Shown one piece after another: positions 1 through 5,644 of a stretch of 8,915 bases of DNA (within the stretch, counting starts at the first letter, position 1; each line of letters starts with the position of its first letter). The stretch spans positions 1-8,915 of the forward strand of contig VGJG01000050.1 of assembly GCA_016867615.1 (NCBI GenBank). The letters are read 5' to 3'. Below the pieces are notes generated by a model. That model made no database searches, was not told the origin of the DNA, and worked only from the letters and a program-made list of their open reading frames with translations. Source of the stretch: Candidatus Aminicenantota bacterium (GTDB lineage: Bacteria > Acidobacteriota > Aminicenantia > Aminicenantales > JAFGAV01). The position numbers and the translations under genes were made by a program.

Positions 1-7
1 AGGACGG

Positions 8-1300
8 CTAGAACAGGGTGAGCTGTCCCGCGGCCCGGTCCGTTTCCTGTTCGGCGCCGAGGAGGCCGACGCGGCCGTATGCGCCGTCGTATCCGGGGCT
101 GACTTTCACCCGGCCCTGCCGCATGAGCTCGATGCCGCGGCTGACCGACTCCGGGGCGACGCGGCGCAGGTCGTCGAGCGGCGTCTCGGTCAGGACGGCG
201 TGCTCGCCCCCGAATTCCCGGGCGAAACGAAAAAAGACGTCCCAGGCCGCCTGGCAATCCCCGGACTTTCCCAGAGCCTCGCCGGCGATCTCGTTGAGGG
301 GGATGAGGTTCTTGAAGGGGATGCGATGCGCGGCCGAGACCCCCGGCTCCCGGTCGGCCAGGTCCGTTACACGTCGCATGACGCCGATCGTCAGCTTTTT
401 TCCGCACTGGGGGCATAGGTCTTTCCGCCTTCGGGACTCCTCGGGGGAAAGGACAACGCCGCACTTCCGGTGGCCGTCGAAGTGGTATTTGCCCTCCTCG
501 GGGAAAAATTCCACCGTGTACAGGAAGGTCTCCGGATCCCGCTTGCGGATGGCGTCGATAAGACCCGCGTAGCTGAACTCGGTCCGGAACACGTTGGCCT
601 CCCGTCCCAGGCGGGAGGGAGAATGGGCATCGGAGTTGGAGACCAGGGTGAACCGGTCCAGGGCCGAAAGGCGCCAGTTCATGGCCGGGTCGGAGCTGAG
701 TCCGGTTTCCAGGGCGAAGAGGAAAGGCGTCATCTCCTCGAAGCACTCTTCGATGGAGTCGAACCCGGAATGGGCGCCGAACAGCGAGAACCAGGGAGTC
801 CAGATGTGGGAGGGAATGACCACGCACCGCGGGCACAGGTCGGCCACCATCTTGACGAAGATCCTGGCGTCCAGACCCAGTATGGGACGGCCGTCCGAGC
901 GCAGATTGCCCAGGCCCTCCAACCGGCCGTTGAGCTTTTCCACCGATTCCAGGTCGGGAGCCAGGACGATGAGGTGGATCTTCCTCACCCGGCCCTTCTT
1001 GGAGTAGATGAAGCTGATCTCCGTGGAGAGGACGAAGGATATGTCCCCGGGGGAGCAGTCCAAGTCCGCCAGCCTCGGGTCGTCGGTCTGAGGCCGGGTT
1101 TTAAGGCGGAAGAACCCGTTGCCGGCGCTCACCAATTTTTCCCGGGTCAGAAAGAGCCACTCGGGATGAGTGAAATCCCCGGTGGCCACGAGCTGGATCC
1201 CCTTGACCCTGGCCCACAGGGCCAGGGCGTCGTAGGTCATCTCCCGGGATGTGGCCCGCGAGAATTTGGAATGGATGTGCAGGTCGGCGATGAACTTCAT
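8..1300 (-). CDS. Endonuclease Q (EndoQ) family DNA-repair nuclease with PHP domain
   Basis: The predicted product is a 430-residue endonuclease of the EndoQ family. Characterised members nick DNA 5' of deaminated bases (uracil, hypoxanthine, xanthine) and abasic sites. An N-terminal PHP-type metal site is visible: DLHIHS (residues 6-11), GDFTHPEW (41-48), E94 in STEIS, H109, PSHIWTPW (163-170), E198 and SNSDAHSPSRLGREAN (221-236). A zinc-binding segment characteristic of the family follows, with C280, C296 and C299 (CPQCGKKL) and then IGVMRRVTDLADRE. The last five residues are QLTLF, resembling the bacterial beta-clamp-binding consensus QL[S/D]LF. I chose ATG at 1300 because the homologous core begins at MKFIADLHIHS; the longer reading needs a TTG at 1342 that lies inside a probable -35 box. 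There is no clear Shine-Dalgarno sequence. The stop TAG is at 8-10. Family assignment is firm; the exact substrate is inferred. Confidence 0.9.
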   Translation of the reverse strand: MKFIADLHIHSKFSRATSREMTYDALALWARVKGIQLVATGDFTHPEWLFLTREKLVSAGNGFFRLKTRPQTDDPRLADLDCSPGDISFVLSTEISFIYSKKGRVRKIHLIVLAPDLESVEKLNGRLEGLGNLRSDGRPILGLDARIFVKMVADLCPRCVVIPSHIWTPWFSLFGAHSGFDSIEECFEEMTPFLFALETGLSSDPAMNWRLSALDRFTLVSNSDAHSPSRLGREANVFRTEFSYAGLIDAIRKRDPETFLYTVEFFPEEGKYHFDGHRKCGVVLSPEESRRRKDLCPQCGKKLTIGVMRRVTDLADREPGVSAAHRIPFKNLIPLNEIAGEALGKSGDCQAAWDVFFRFAREFGGEHAVLTETPLDDLRRVAPESVSRGIELMRQGRVKVSPGYDGAYGRVGLLGAEQETDRAAGQLTLF

Positions 1301-1313
1301 GATGGGACAGGCT

Positions 1314-1342
1314 AGTGTAAAAAAACAGGCTCGAATTTTCAA
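1314..1342 (-). promoter_or_regulatory. Probable sigma70-type promoter of the EndoQ gene
   Basis: Read on the minus strand, TTGAAA (1342-1337) is followed by a 17-base spacer and TACACT (1319-1314). That is 5/6 and 4/6 agreement with the sigma70 consensus at ideal spacing. Transcription would begin near 1307, only about seven bases before the ATG at 1300. No ribosome binding site fits in that leader. This is a pattern match only. Confidence 0.45.
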
Positions 1343-1344
1343 GG

Positions 1345-1397
1345 AAAAAAAAGGCCGCGGGCCGGTGCGTCCCGGGGGGACGGATCCGTCCGCGGCC
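1345..1397 (-). terminator. Intrinsic terminator after the secreted-protein gene
   Basis: On the minus strand GGCCGCGG (1397-1390) pairs perfectly with CCGCGGCC (1360-1353) and is followed at once by eight T (1352-1345). The intervening 29 bases contain a further 14-base palindrome, GGACGGATCCGTCC (1378-1391), that could form an alternative structure. It starts about 30 bases after the stop of the secreted-protein gene and separates that gene from the EndoQ gene downstream, so the two are probably separate transcripts. Confidence 0.85.
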
Positions 1398-1429
1398 TCG
1401 CGGCTTCCGCTACGGCCGGAACGTTCGTT

Positions 1430-2500
1430 CTACTGAACGATGAAATTCAGGTTCTTGGTCACGGACAAACCCGTGTTCTTGTCCGTGATCTTGATCATCA
1501 GGGCGTAGTTCCCGGCCTCGAGGTTTTTATCCTCCCGCTTCTCGCCGGCCTCCGTCTGGGTGACCAGGGACCTCTTCAGGGGCAGGGGCAGGCTGACGAG
1601 GGGCGAGTCCATGACCGCCGGAGCGAACTTGATGACCGATTCCTCGCCTTTCTTCACCTCGAAGGTCGTCTCCAGGCCGTATTTTTGCTCGCTGTCGGGG
1701 CGGGCGCCGAAGACGAAGTAGAAGATGTCCAGGTTTTCATCGGGGCTGATGACGTTGTTGATGTTGGGCACGATCTTCAGGATGGAGTAGGTGAAGAAAT
1801 CCTTGTGGAGGATCGTCCGGTCTTCGGGCGCCTCCATGCGCTCGATGGACTTGGCGGTGAAGACGGGCGTGGTGTCGATCCTGTCGGTGAAGGCGGCCGG
1901 GTCGGGCGTGCTGAACTCCAGATACTGTATGCCGATGGTCTTGAGGTCGTTGGTCGTCAGGGCGAGCGTGGCAATGTATTTGCCCGCGGGCAGGGGATAG
2001 CCGACATAATACGCTTCCTTTTTTTCGGGGTCGTATTGAGCGGCGGGAATGACCTCCGTGCAGGGCACGTAGACCTCCTTGACCAGCTGGCCGGGCAGTC
2101 CGGCGGAGATCTCACGGAACTGGACGAAGAGGCTGAAGGCGGCCCGCATTTCCGTGACCGGTTCGGGCTGCCCCGGCCCTTCGAAGGCCTTGTCCCTGGC
2201 CTGGGCGGCGGGGGTCGGAGAGGGCGGGGCGAAGCCCAGGTCCTTGTTGACCGCTTCCAGGGTGAAGATGTTCTGGAAAGACGTGCCGGCCGGGAGATAC
2301 AGGTGTCCGGTGATCGCGAAGGGGATGTCCAGGCGGGCTTGCTTGGTCAGCAAGCCGGCTTCCATCACGGCTTTGACTTCCTTGGGGATGAAGACTCTGG
2401 GCTCGGATTTGGCCTTTTTCTGAGCCGCCTGGGCGAAACCCAGGGAGGCGGCCAGAAAGAGCGCCAAGAGAGCGAAGGCGGCGATTCTTTTTCCGTTCAT
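1430..2500 (-). CDS. Secreted beta-rich protein of unknown function
   Basis: The product has 356 residues. I do not recognise the family. The N-terminus is a classic signal peptide: positive MNGKR, a hydrophobic stretch to about residue 22, and a likely cleavage after AQA (residue 25), leaving a lysine-rich mature start. The rest alternates short hydrophobic and polar stretches as in beta-sandwich domains. LPAGKYIATLALTTND (170-185) and LEAGNYALMIKITDKNTG (327-344) resemble each other and suggest two related Ig-like units. A proline-rich stretch (APPSPTPAAQ, 91-100) interrupts the N-terminal part. There is one cysteine after the signal peptide (C147), in VPCTE, so disulfides are unlikely, and no lipobox, so it is not an obvious lipoprotein. 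ATG at 2500 is supported by GGAGG a few bases upstream. The C-terminal unit loosely recalls the beta-rich parts of GWxTD-containing proteins, but no GWxTD motif is present. Export is confident, function is not. Confidence 0.8.
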   Translation of the reverse strand: MNGKRIAAFALLALFLAASLGFAQAAQKKAKSEPRVFIPKEVKAVMEAGLLTKQARLDIPFAITGHLYLPAGTSFQNIFTLEAVNKDLGFAPPSPTPAAQARDKAFEGPGQPEPVTEMRAAFSLFVQFREISAGLPGQLVKEVYVPCTEVIPAAQYDPEKKEAYYVGYPLPAGKYIATLALTTNDLKTIGIQYLEFSTPDPAAFTDRIDTTPVFTAKSIERMEAPEDRTILHKDFFTYSILKIVPNINNVISPDENLDIFYFVFGARPDSEQKYGLETTFEVKKGEESVIKFAPAVMDSPLVSLPLPLKRSLVTQTEAGEKREDKNLEAGNYALMIKITDKNTGLSVTKNLNFIVQ

Positions 2501-2518
2501 AGTTCCTCCAATTTTCCC

Positions 2519-2573
2519 GTGCGATTGCGCACACCTAAATCATATGCATTTTTCGTGCCTATTTTTTTAGGTG
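2519..2573 (-). promoter_or_regulatory. Structured leader before the secreted-protein start
   Basis: Two inverted repeats lie just upstream of the ribosome binding site. CACCTAAA (2532-2539) and TTTAGGTG (2566-2573) are an exact 8-base pair of arms around a 26-base A/T-rich loop. GTGCG (2519-2523) and CGCAC (2528-2532) form a small hairpin with a four-base loop. They share base 2532, so the fully formed versions compete slightly. Together they could shape translation or stability of the leader; no known riboswitch class is recognised. Confidence 0.35.
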
Positions 2574-2589
2574 ATTTGTTCATGCCGGC

Positions 2590-2604
2590 GTAAAATAATT
2601 TTAC
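2590..2604. promoter_or_regulatory. Operator-like palindrome GTAAAATAATTTTAC
   Basis: This 15-base inverted repeat (7-1-7, perfect arms) is A/T-rich in a GC-rich genome. It lies immediately downstream of the predicted transcription start (about 2611) of the secreted-protein gene, a typical place for a repressor site. It is not shown to bind anything. Confidence 0.3.
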
Positions 2605-2617
2605 TTTTGAAGGAGAT

Positions 2618-2646
2618 ACTATAGCAAAAAGGCGTCCGGTCTGCAA
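2618..2646 (-). promoter_or_regulatory. Possible promoter of the secreted-protein gene
   Basis: On the minus strand TTGCAG (2646-2641) is followed by 17 bases and TATAGT (2623-2618). The -10 box agrees in 5/6 positions, the -35 box only in its TTG. Transcription would start near 2611 and give a leader of about 110 bases. It lies about 30 bases beyond the mltG stop, so the secreted gene could also receive read-through from the ddl-ruvX-mltG transcript. Confidence 0.4.
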
Positions 2647-2675
2647 GGGATATCCTGCCTGCCGGTGACCCGGGG

Positions 2676-3677
2676 CTATTTCTGATATCGGCGCACGGCT
2701 TCCCGGTGTTCACGATAGTTCAGGCTGAAATGGTGGCTGCCGTCATTCTTGGAGACGAAGAAAAGGAACGGCTCGGGGGCCGGACTGAGGGCCGCCTCGA
2801 TGGAGGCCCGGCCGGGGCTGCAGATCGGGCCGGGCGGAAGCCCGCGATAAATATAGGTATTGTAGGGGCTGTCGAGCCTCATGTCCCGATACTTCAGGTC
2901 GCCGTCGAAGGCGCCCTCCCTCTTGAGCGCGTAGATGATCGTCGGGTCGCAGTCGAGCTTCATCCCGATCCTCAGCCGATTGTGGAAAACGGCTGAGACA
3001 AGCTCCCGCTCTTCGGGGCGGGAAGTCTCTTTCTCGATGAGCGAAGCCAGGATGACGACCTCCCGGACCGTCCAGCCCATCTCCTCGGCGCGTCGCCGCA
3101 GGCCGGCGCCGAAGACCGATTGGAACTGGCCGACCATGCGGGCGGCGACCTCGTCCGGATCGGAGCTCTTGGTGAAATGGTATGTCTCTGGAAAAAGGTA
3201 TCCTTCCAGGTCTGCGGCCTGCGGGTCCCAGGAGGAGACGAGTTCCGTCCGATTGAAGACGGGAAGGAAATCCCCGGCGGACACGACTCCCTTTTCCTCA
3301 AGGAGCGAAGCGATCTCCCGTCCCATGAGGCCCTCGGGGACGGTCACGGGATGAAGATAGACCCGTCCTTCGGTTAGAGCCTGCAGCAGTCCCGACATCC
3401 GGACGAGGGATTCGAACCGGTATTCCCCGGCTTTGGGTCCCCGCGGATGATAAAAGAGACTGTAGGCCGCCAGGAAGGCCCCCGGGGAGCGGATGAGGCC
3501 CGCCTGCGCCAGTCCCCGGGAGACGGCCCGCATGCCCTTGCCCTTGGTCACTTCGAAGAACACCGGCTCGCGCAGATTGACCGGTCGCGCTTGGCATTCG
3601 AAGGCGAACCAGGACGCCAGCCAGAAAAAGAGTATGTTGACCGCCAGCAGGAGCAGGCCGAGGGCTTTACGCGTCAT
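2676..3677 (-). CDS. mltG: Endolytic murein transglycosylase MltG (YceG-like)
   Basis: MltG is an inner-membrane lytic transglycosylase that cleaves nascent glycan strands inside the chain and is thought to set their length as a terminator of peptidoglycan polymerisation. The 333-residue product has a single N-terminal membrane anchor (about residues 5-25), a LysM-like region before residue 110, and the YceG catalytic domain. Hallmarks are LEGYLFPETY (157-166), ASLIEKET (211-218, containing the catalytic glutamate), VFHNRL (230-235), LDCDPTIIYAL (241-251), SPYNTY (270-275) and GLPPGPICSPG (279-289). Length is normal for the family. The ATG at 3677 lies inside the end of ruvX (11-base overlap) with GGAAGAG about seven bases upstream, so translational coupling is likely. 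Adjacency of ruvX and mltG is also seen elsewhere, for example yrrK and yrrL of Bacillus subtilis, which lie very close together. No anomaly is seen. Confidence 0.95.
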   Translation of the reverse strand: MTRKALGLLLLAVNILFFWLASWFAFECQARPVNLREPVFFEVTKGKGMRAVSRGLAQAGLIRSPGAFLAAYSLFYHPRGPKAGEYRFESLVRMSGLLQALTEGRVYLHPVTVPEGLMGREIASLLEEKGVVSAGDFLPVFNRTELVSSWDPQAADLEGYLFPETYHFTKSSDPDEVAARMVGQFQSVFGAGLRRRAEEMGWTVREVVILASLIEKETSRPEERELVSAVFHNRLRIGMKLDCDPTIIYALKREGAFDGDLKYRDMRLDSPYNTYIYRGLPPGPICSPGRASIEAALSPAPEPFLFFVSKNDGSHHFSLNYREHREAVRRYQK

Positions 3678-4107
3678 GCGCGCTCTTCCGCCGGCTCTCG
3701 AGATAGCTGTCCAGGATCAGGGAGGCGGAGATCTGGTTTTCCACGCTCCGGCGCTGACGGGTCCTGATCTTCTGGCCCCGCATGAGCTGCAGGGCCTGCC
3801 GGGTGGTGAGCCGTTCGTCGAAAAAGGAAATGGGCAGGCCCAGTGTTTCTTCGAGCCAGCGGGCGAACTCCCGGGTCTTTTCCGCCCGGCTCCCCGGAGT
3901 CCCGTCGAGCCGCACGGGCAGGCCGACGACGATCTCCGAGACTTCGTGCTTCCTGACGAGATTCGAGAAGAACCGGGCGTCCTCTTCCGCGGTCTCGAGG
4001 CGGTACGTCATGAGGGGCTGGGCGGTGAGACCCAGGGGATCGCTGAGCGCCAGGCCGACGTTCCGGTCCCCGAAGTCCACGCCCAGGACCCTCACCGGGC
4101 TCTCCAC
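3667..4107 (-). CDS. ruvX: RuvX/YqgF family RNase H-fold nuclease
   Basis: RuvX (YqgF) is a small RNase H-like protein annotated as a putative Holliday junction resolvase and implicated in pre-16S rRNA 5' maturation. The 146-residue product has the first acidic motif VLGVDFGDRNVGLALSD (D11), IVVGLPVRLDG (59-69), and FFDERLTT (95-102), followed by the usual C-terminal helix ending ILDSYLESR. In that helix the family normally has a catalytic Asp in a V-D-x-x-A-A-x-x-I-L context; here the aligned residues are E123-N124, so the Asp appears replaced by Asn (codon at 3738-3736), with a Glu just before it. The start is GTG at 4107, five to six residues before the conserved core, overlapping the ddl end by 16 bases. 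No strong ribosome binding site is evident, consistent with coupling to ddl. Family is firm; full catalytic competence is uncertain. Confidence 0.93.
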   Translation of the reverse strand: MESPVRVLGVDFGDRNVGLALSDPLGLTAQPLMTYRLETAEEDARFFSNLVRKHEVSEIVVGLPVRLDGTPGSRAEKTREFARWLEETLGLPISFFDERLTTRQALQLMRGQKIRTRQRRSVENQISASLILDSYLESRRKSAHDA

Positions 4108-5162
4108 TCCAGCCGCCGTTTCCTGGCCCGATGCCGCTCGAAGCCGAGGCGGATGAGCCGGTCCAGGAGCCGGGGAAAGGGCAGCCCGGTCCTTTCCCAG
4201 AGGAGGGGAAACATGCTGATTTCGGTGAAGCCGGGAATGGTGTTGATCTCGCTGACTAAAAGCCTGCCCTTCGACCGCTCGAGAAAAAAATCCACCCGAG
4301 CCATTCCCGAGCAGCCCACGGCCTTGAAGGCGGCCAGCGACAGGCGGCGCACCTCGCGGAGGATGTCCGCGGGCAGGACGGCCGGAGCGATGAACCGCGT
4401 CTTGCCCAAAAGGTATTTATCCTCGTAATCGTAAAATTCACGGTAGGGGATCAGTTCCCCCGGAAGCGAGGCCGAGGGGGAGTCGTTTCCCAGTACGGCG
4501 CATTCCAGCTCGCGGCCCGCAACGCCCTGCTCGACCAGGACCTTTCGATCGTAGAGGAAGGCCGTTCTGAGCGCTGGGCCGAGACGGGACCAGACATTCA
4601 CTTTGGTGATGCCCACGCTGGAGCCGAGGTTGGCGGGCTTGACGAAGACCGGAAGGCGGAACGAGGAACGGATCCGGGACAGGACGGCTTCCCGGCCGCC
4701 CCTCCATTCGTTCTCCGGGAGGACCAGGTATTCGACCTGGGGGAGTCCCGCCGCCTTGAGGATCGACTTCGTCAAAGCTTTGTCCATGGCCAGGGCTGAG
4801 GCCGCCACTCCCGCCCCCACATAAGGAACATCGGCCAGCTCGAGCAATCCCTGGACCGTGCCGTCCTCCCCGTACGGGCCGTGAAGGACGGGAAAATAGA
4901 TGTCGGCGGTCCTTCCCCCAGGGAAGATCCCCCGTCTCCAGGGCAGAAAGCTCCGGAAGGGTCCCGCGTTCAATTCGGCGCCGCGGAGATGAGGCGAGGC
5001 TACGGTCCGCAGGCCCCCTTTTCTATTGATGTACAGACACAGAGGCCGGTATTTGCGCCTGTCCAGGTTGTTGAAGATCGCCGACGCGGAGCGGATCGAA
5101 ATTTCGTGTTCCGCCGAGCGCCCCCCGAACAGAAGACCGACGACGATTTTGCGGCGGCGCAT
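4092..5162 (-). CDS. ddl: D-alanine--D-alanine ligase
   Basis: Ddl joins two D-alanines with ATP in the cytoplasm to make the dipeptide that ends the peptidoglycan stem peptide. The 356-residue product carries the family signatures: LFGGRSAEHEIS with E20, HGPYGEDGTVQG (94-105), VKPANLGSSVGI (174-185) for ATP binding, the omega-loop FYDYEDKY (243-250), ARVDFF (288-293, D291) and SEINTIPGFTEIS (304-316) with the metal-binding Glu and Asn. The tyrosine-containing loop is that of D-Ala-D-Ala enzymes, not the VanA-type D-Ala-D-Lac loop. There are in-frame ATGs at 5174 and 5162. I prefer 5162 because it starts at the usual distance from the core, has GGGA just upstream, and the 5174 ATG falls within a probable -10 box. 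It overlaps ruvX by 16 bases and is read with ruvX and mltG. Confidence 0.95.
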   Translation of the reverse strand: MRRRKIVVGLLFGGRSAEHEISIRSASAIFNNLDRRKYRPLCLYINRKGGLRTVASPHLRGAELNAGPFRSFLPWRRGIFPGGRTADIYFPVLHGPYGEDGTVQGLLELADVPYVGAGVAASALAMDKALTKSILKAAGLPQVEYLVLPENEWRGGREAVLSRIRSSFRLPVFVKPANLGSSVGITKVNVWSRLGPALRTAFLYDRKVLVEQGVAGRELECAVLGNDSPSASLPGELIPYREFYDYEDKYLLGKTRFIAPAVLPADILREVRRLSLAAFKAVGCSGMARVDFFLERSKGRLLVSEINTIPGFTEISMFPLLWERTGLPFPRLLDRLIRLGFERHRARKRRLEWRAR

Positions 5163-5172
5163 GACATCCCAC

Positions 5173-5201
5173 ATTCTAGGATATCCGGGGAGGTTTGTCC
5201 A
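5173..5201 (-). promoter_or_regulatory. Possible promoter of ddl-ruvX-mltG
   Basis: On the minus strand TGGACA (5201-5196) is followed by exactly 17 bases and TAGAAT (5178-5173), each 5/6 to the sigma70 consensus. Transcription would begin near 5166, about four bases before the preferred ddl ATG at 5162, so the mRNA would be almost leaderless. The operon may in addition be reached from the HU promoter, since no terminator is evident between HU and ddl (5175-5259). Confidence 0.45.
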
Positions 5202-5259
5202 CGTAAAAGACCGGAAGGGGACCCGCCGCCGGAGACGAGGGAGAAAGTCCCGGGGAGAG

Positions 5260-5532
5260 CTACTGAAGGCTTTTTTTCAGCTCGCGGCTGGGGGTGAATT
5301 TGACCCTTTTCTTGGGAGGGATGGGTATGATCTCCCCCGTCTTCGGGTTGCGGCCCTTGCGCTCCGCGCGGGTCTTGACCTCGAAGCTGCCGAAGCCCGA
5401 AAAGGTGACATGGTCGCCCCGGCGCAAAGCTTCTTTGATCCCTTCGAGCATGGCCATATAGGCTTTCTGAGCCTGGAGGATTGTGAGCCCGGAGTCCTGG
5501 GCGATTTTTTTGGTGATTTCCCTTTTGCTCAT
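5260..5532 (-). CDS. HU/IHF-family nucleoid DNA-binding protein
   Basis: This small basic protein belongs to the HU/IHF family, which binds and bends DNA as a dimer and organises the nucleoid. The 90 residues match the usual HU length. The N-terminal helices read MSKREITKKIAQDSGLT, followed by VTFSGFGSFEV (42-52), the DNA-binding arm RKGRNPKTGEIIPIPPKK (58-75) with the intercalating-type proline P63, and KFTPSRELKKSL at the end. The ATG at 5532 has a strong Shine-Dalgarno sequence (GGAGGAGG) about six to eight bases upstream and a near-consensus promoter further up. It is the first gene of the leftward block; ddl starts about 100 bases downstream. The sequence cannot say whether it is the main HU or one of several paralogues. 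Confidence 0.96.
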   Translation of the reverse strand: MSKREITKKIAQDSGLTILQAQKAYMAMLEGIKEALRRGDHVTFSGFGSFEVKTRAERKGRNPKTGEIIPIPPKKRVKFTPSRELKKSLQ

Positions 5533-5577
5533 GGACGAACCTCCTCCCCTCTTGCCGGTTGGAATGCCTTTTAAATA

Positions 5578-5606
5578 ATGATAAAAACAATCGAGGGTGC
5601 TGTCAA
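5578..5606 (-). promoter_or_regulatory. Strong sigma70-type promoter of the HU gene
   Basis: On the minus strand TTGACA (5606-5601) matches the -35 consensus exactly; a 17-base spacer follows, then TATCAT (5583-5578), 5/6 for the -10. Transcription would begin near 5571 and give a leader of about 40 bases carrying the GGAGGAGG ribosome binding site. This is the best promoter match in the window and fits an abundant nucleoid protein. Confidence 0.75.
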
Positions 5607-5625
5607 GGCTTCACTCGGCTTTTAG

Positions 5626-5634
5626 TGATATGAT
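5626..5634 (+). promoter_or_regulatory. Possible extended -10 promoter of the nucleotidyltransferase gene
   Basis: TGATATGAT (5626-5634) fits the extended -10 pattern TGnTATAAT with one mismatch. No -35 box is recognisable 17 bases upstream. Transcription would start near 5641, about four bases before the ATG at 5645. It is divergent from, and very close to, the HU promoter. Confidence 0.35.
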
Positions 5635-5644
5635 ACATAAACGC

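Noticed and set aside
470..1315. Long plus-strand open frame of 281 codons opposite the EndoQ gene
   Set aside because: It is the antisense of a confidently identified gene in GC-rich DNA; its translation has no recognisable domain and is rich in residues typical of shadow frames.
1301..1342. Upstream TTG start for the EndoQ gene adding 14 residues
   Set aside because: The TTG at 1342 is the first half of a probable -35 box, and family members start directly at the M-x-x-x-A-D-L-H core.
1378..1391. GGACGGATCCGTCC as a separate restriction/operator palindrome
   Set aside because: It lies inside the loop of the strong terminator hairpin and is more simply explained as part of that GC-rich structure.
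1685..2593. Plus-strand open frame of 302 codons opposite the secreted-protein gene
   Set aside because: The minus-strand reading has a signal peptide, ribosome binding site and terminator; the plus reading is a Gly/Asp/Val-rich shadow.
2630..2675. Intrinsic terminator directly after mltG
   Set aside because: There is a five-T run downstream (minus strand, 2629-2625) and a GGATATCC palindrome, but no stable GC stem abuts the T run.
4413..4436. Possibility that Ddl is a VanA-type D-Ala-D-lactate ligase (vancomycin resistance)
   Set aside because: The omega loop has the FYDYEDKY motif of D-Ala-D-Ala enzymes, and the neighbours are housekeeping genes with no vanH- or vanX-like gene.
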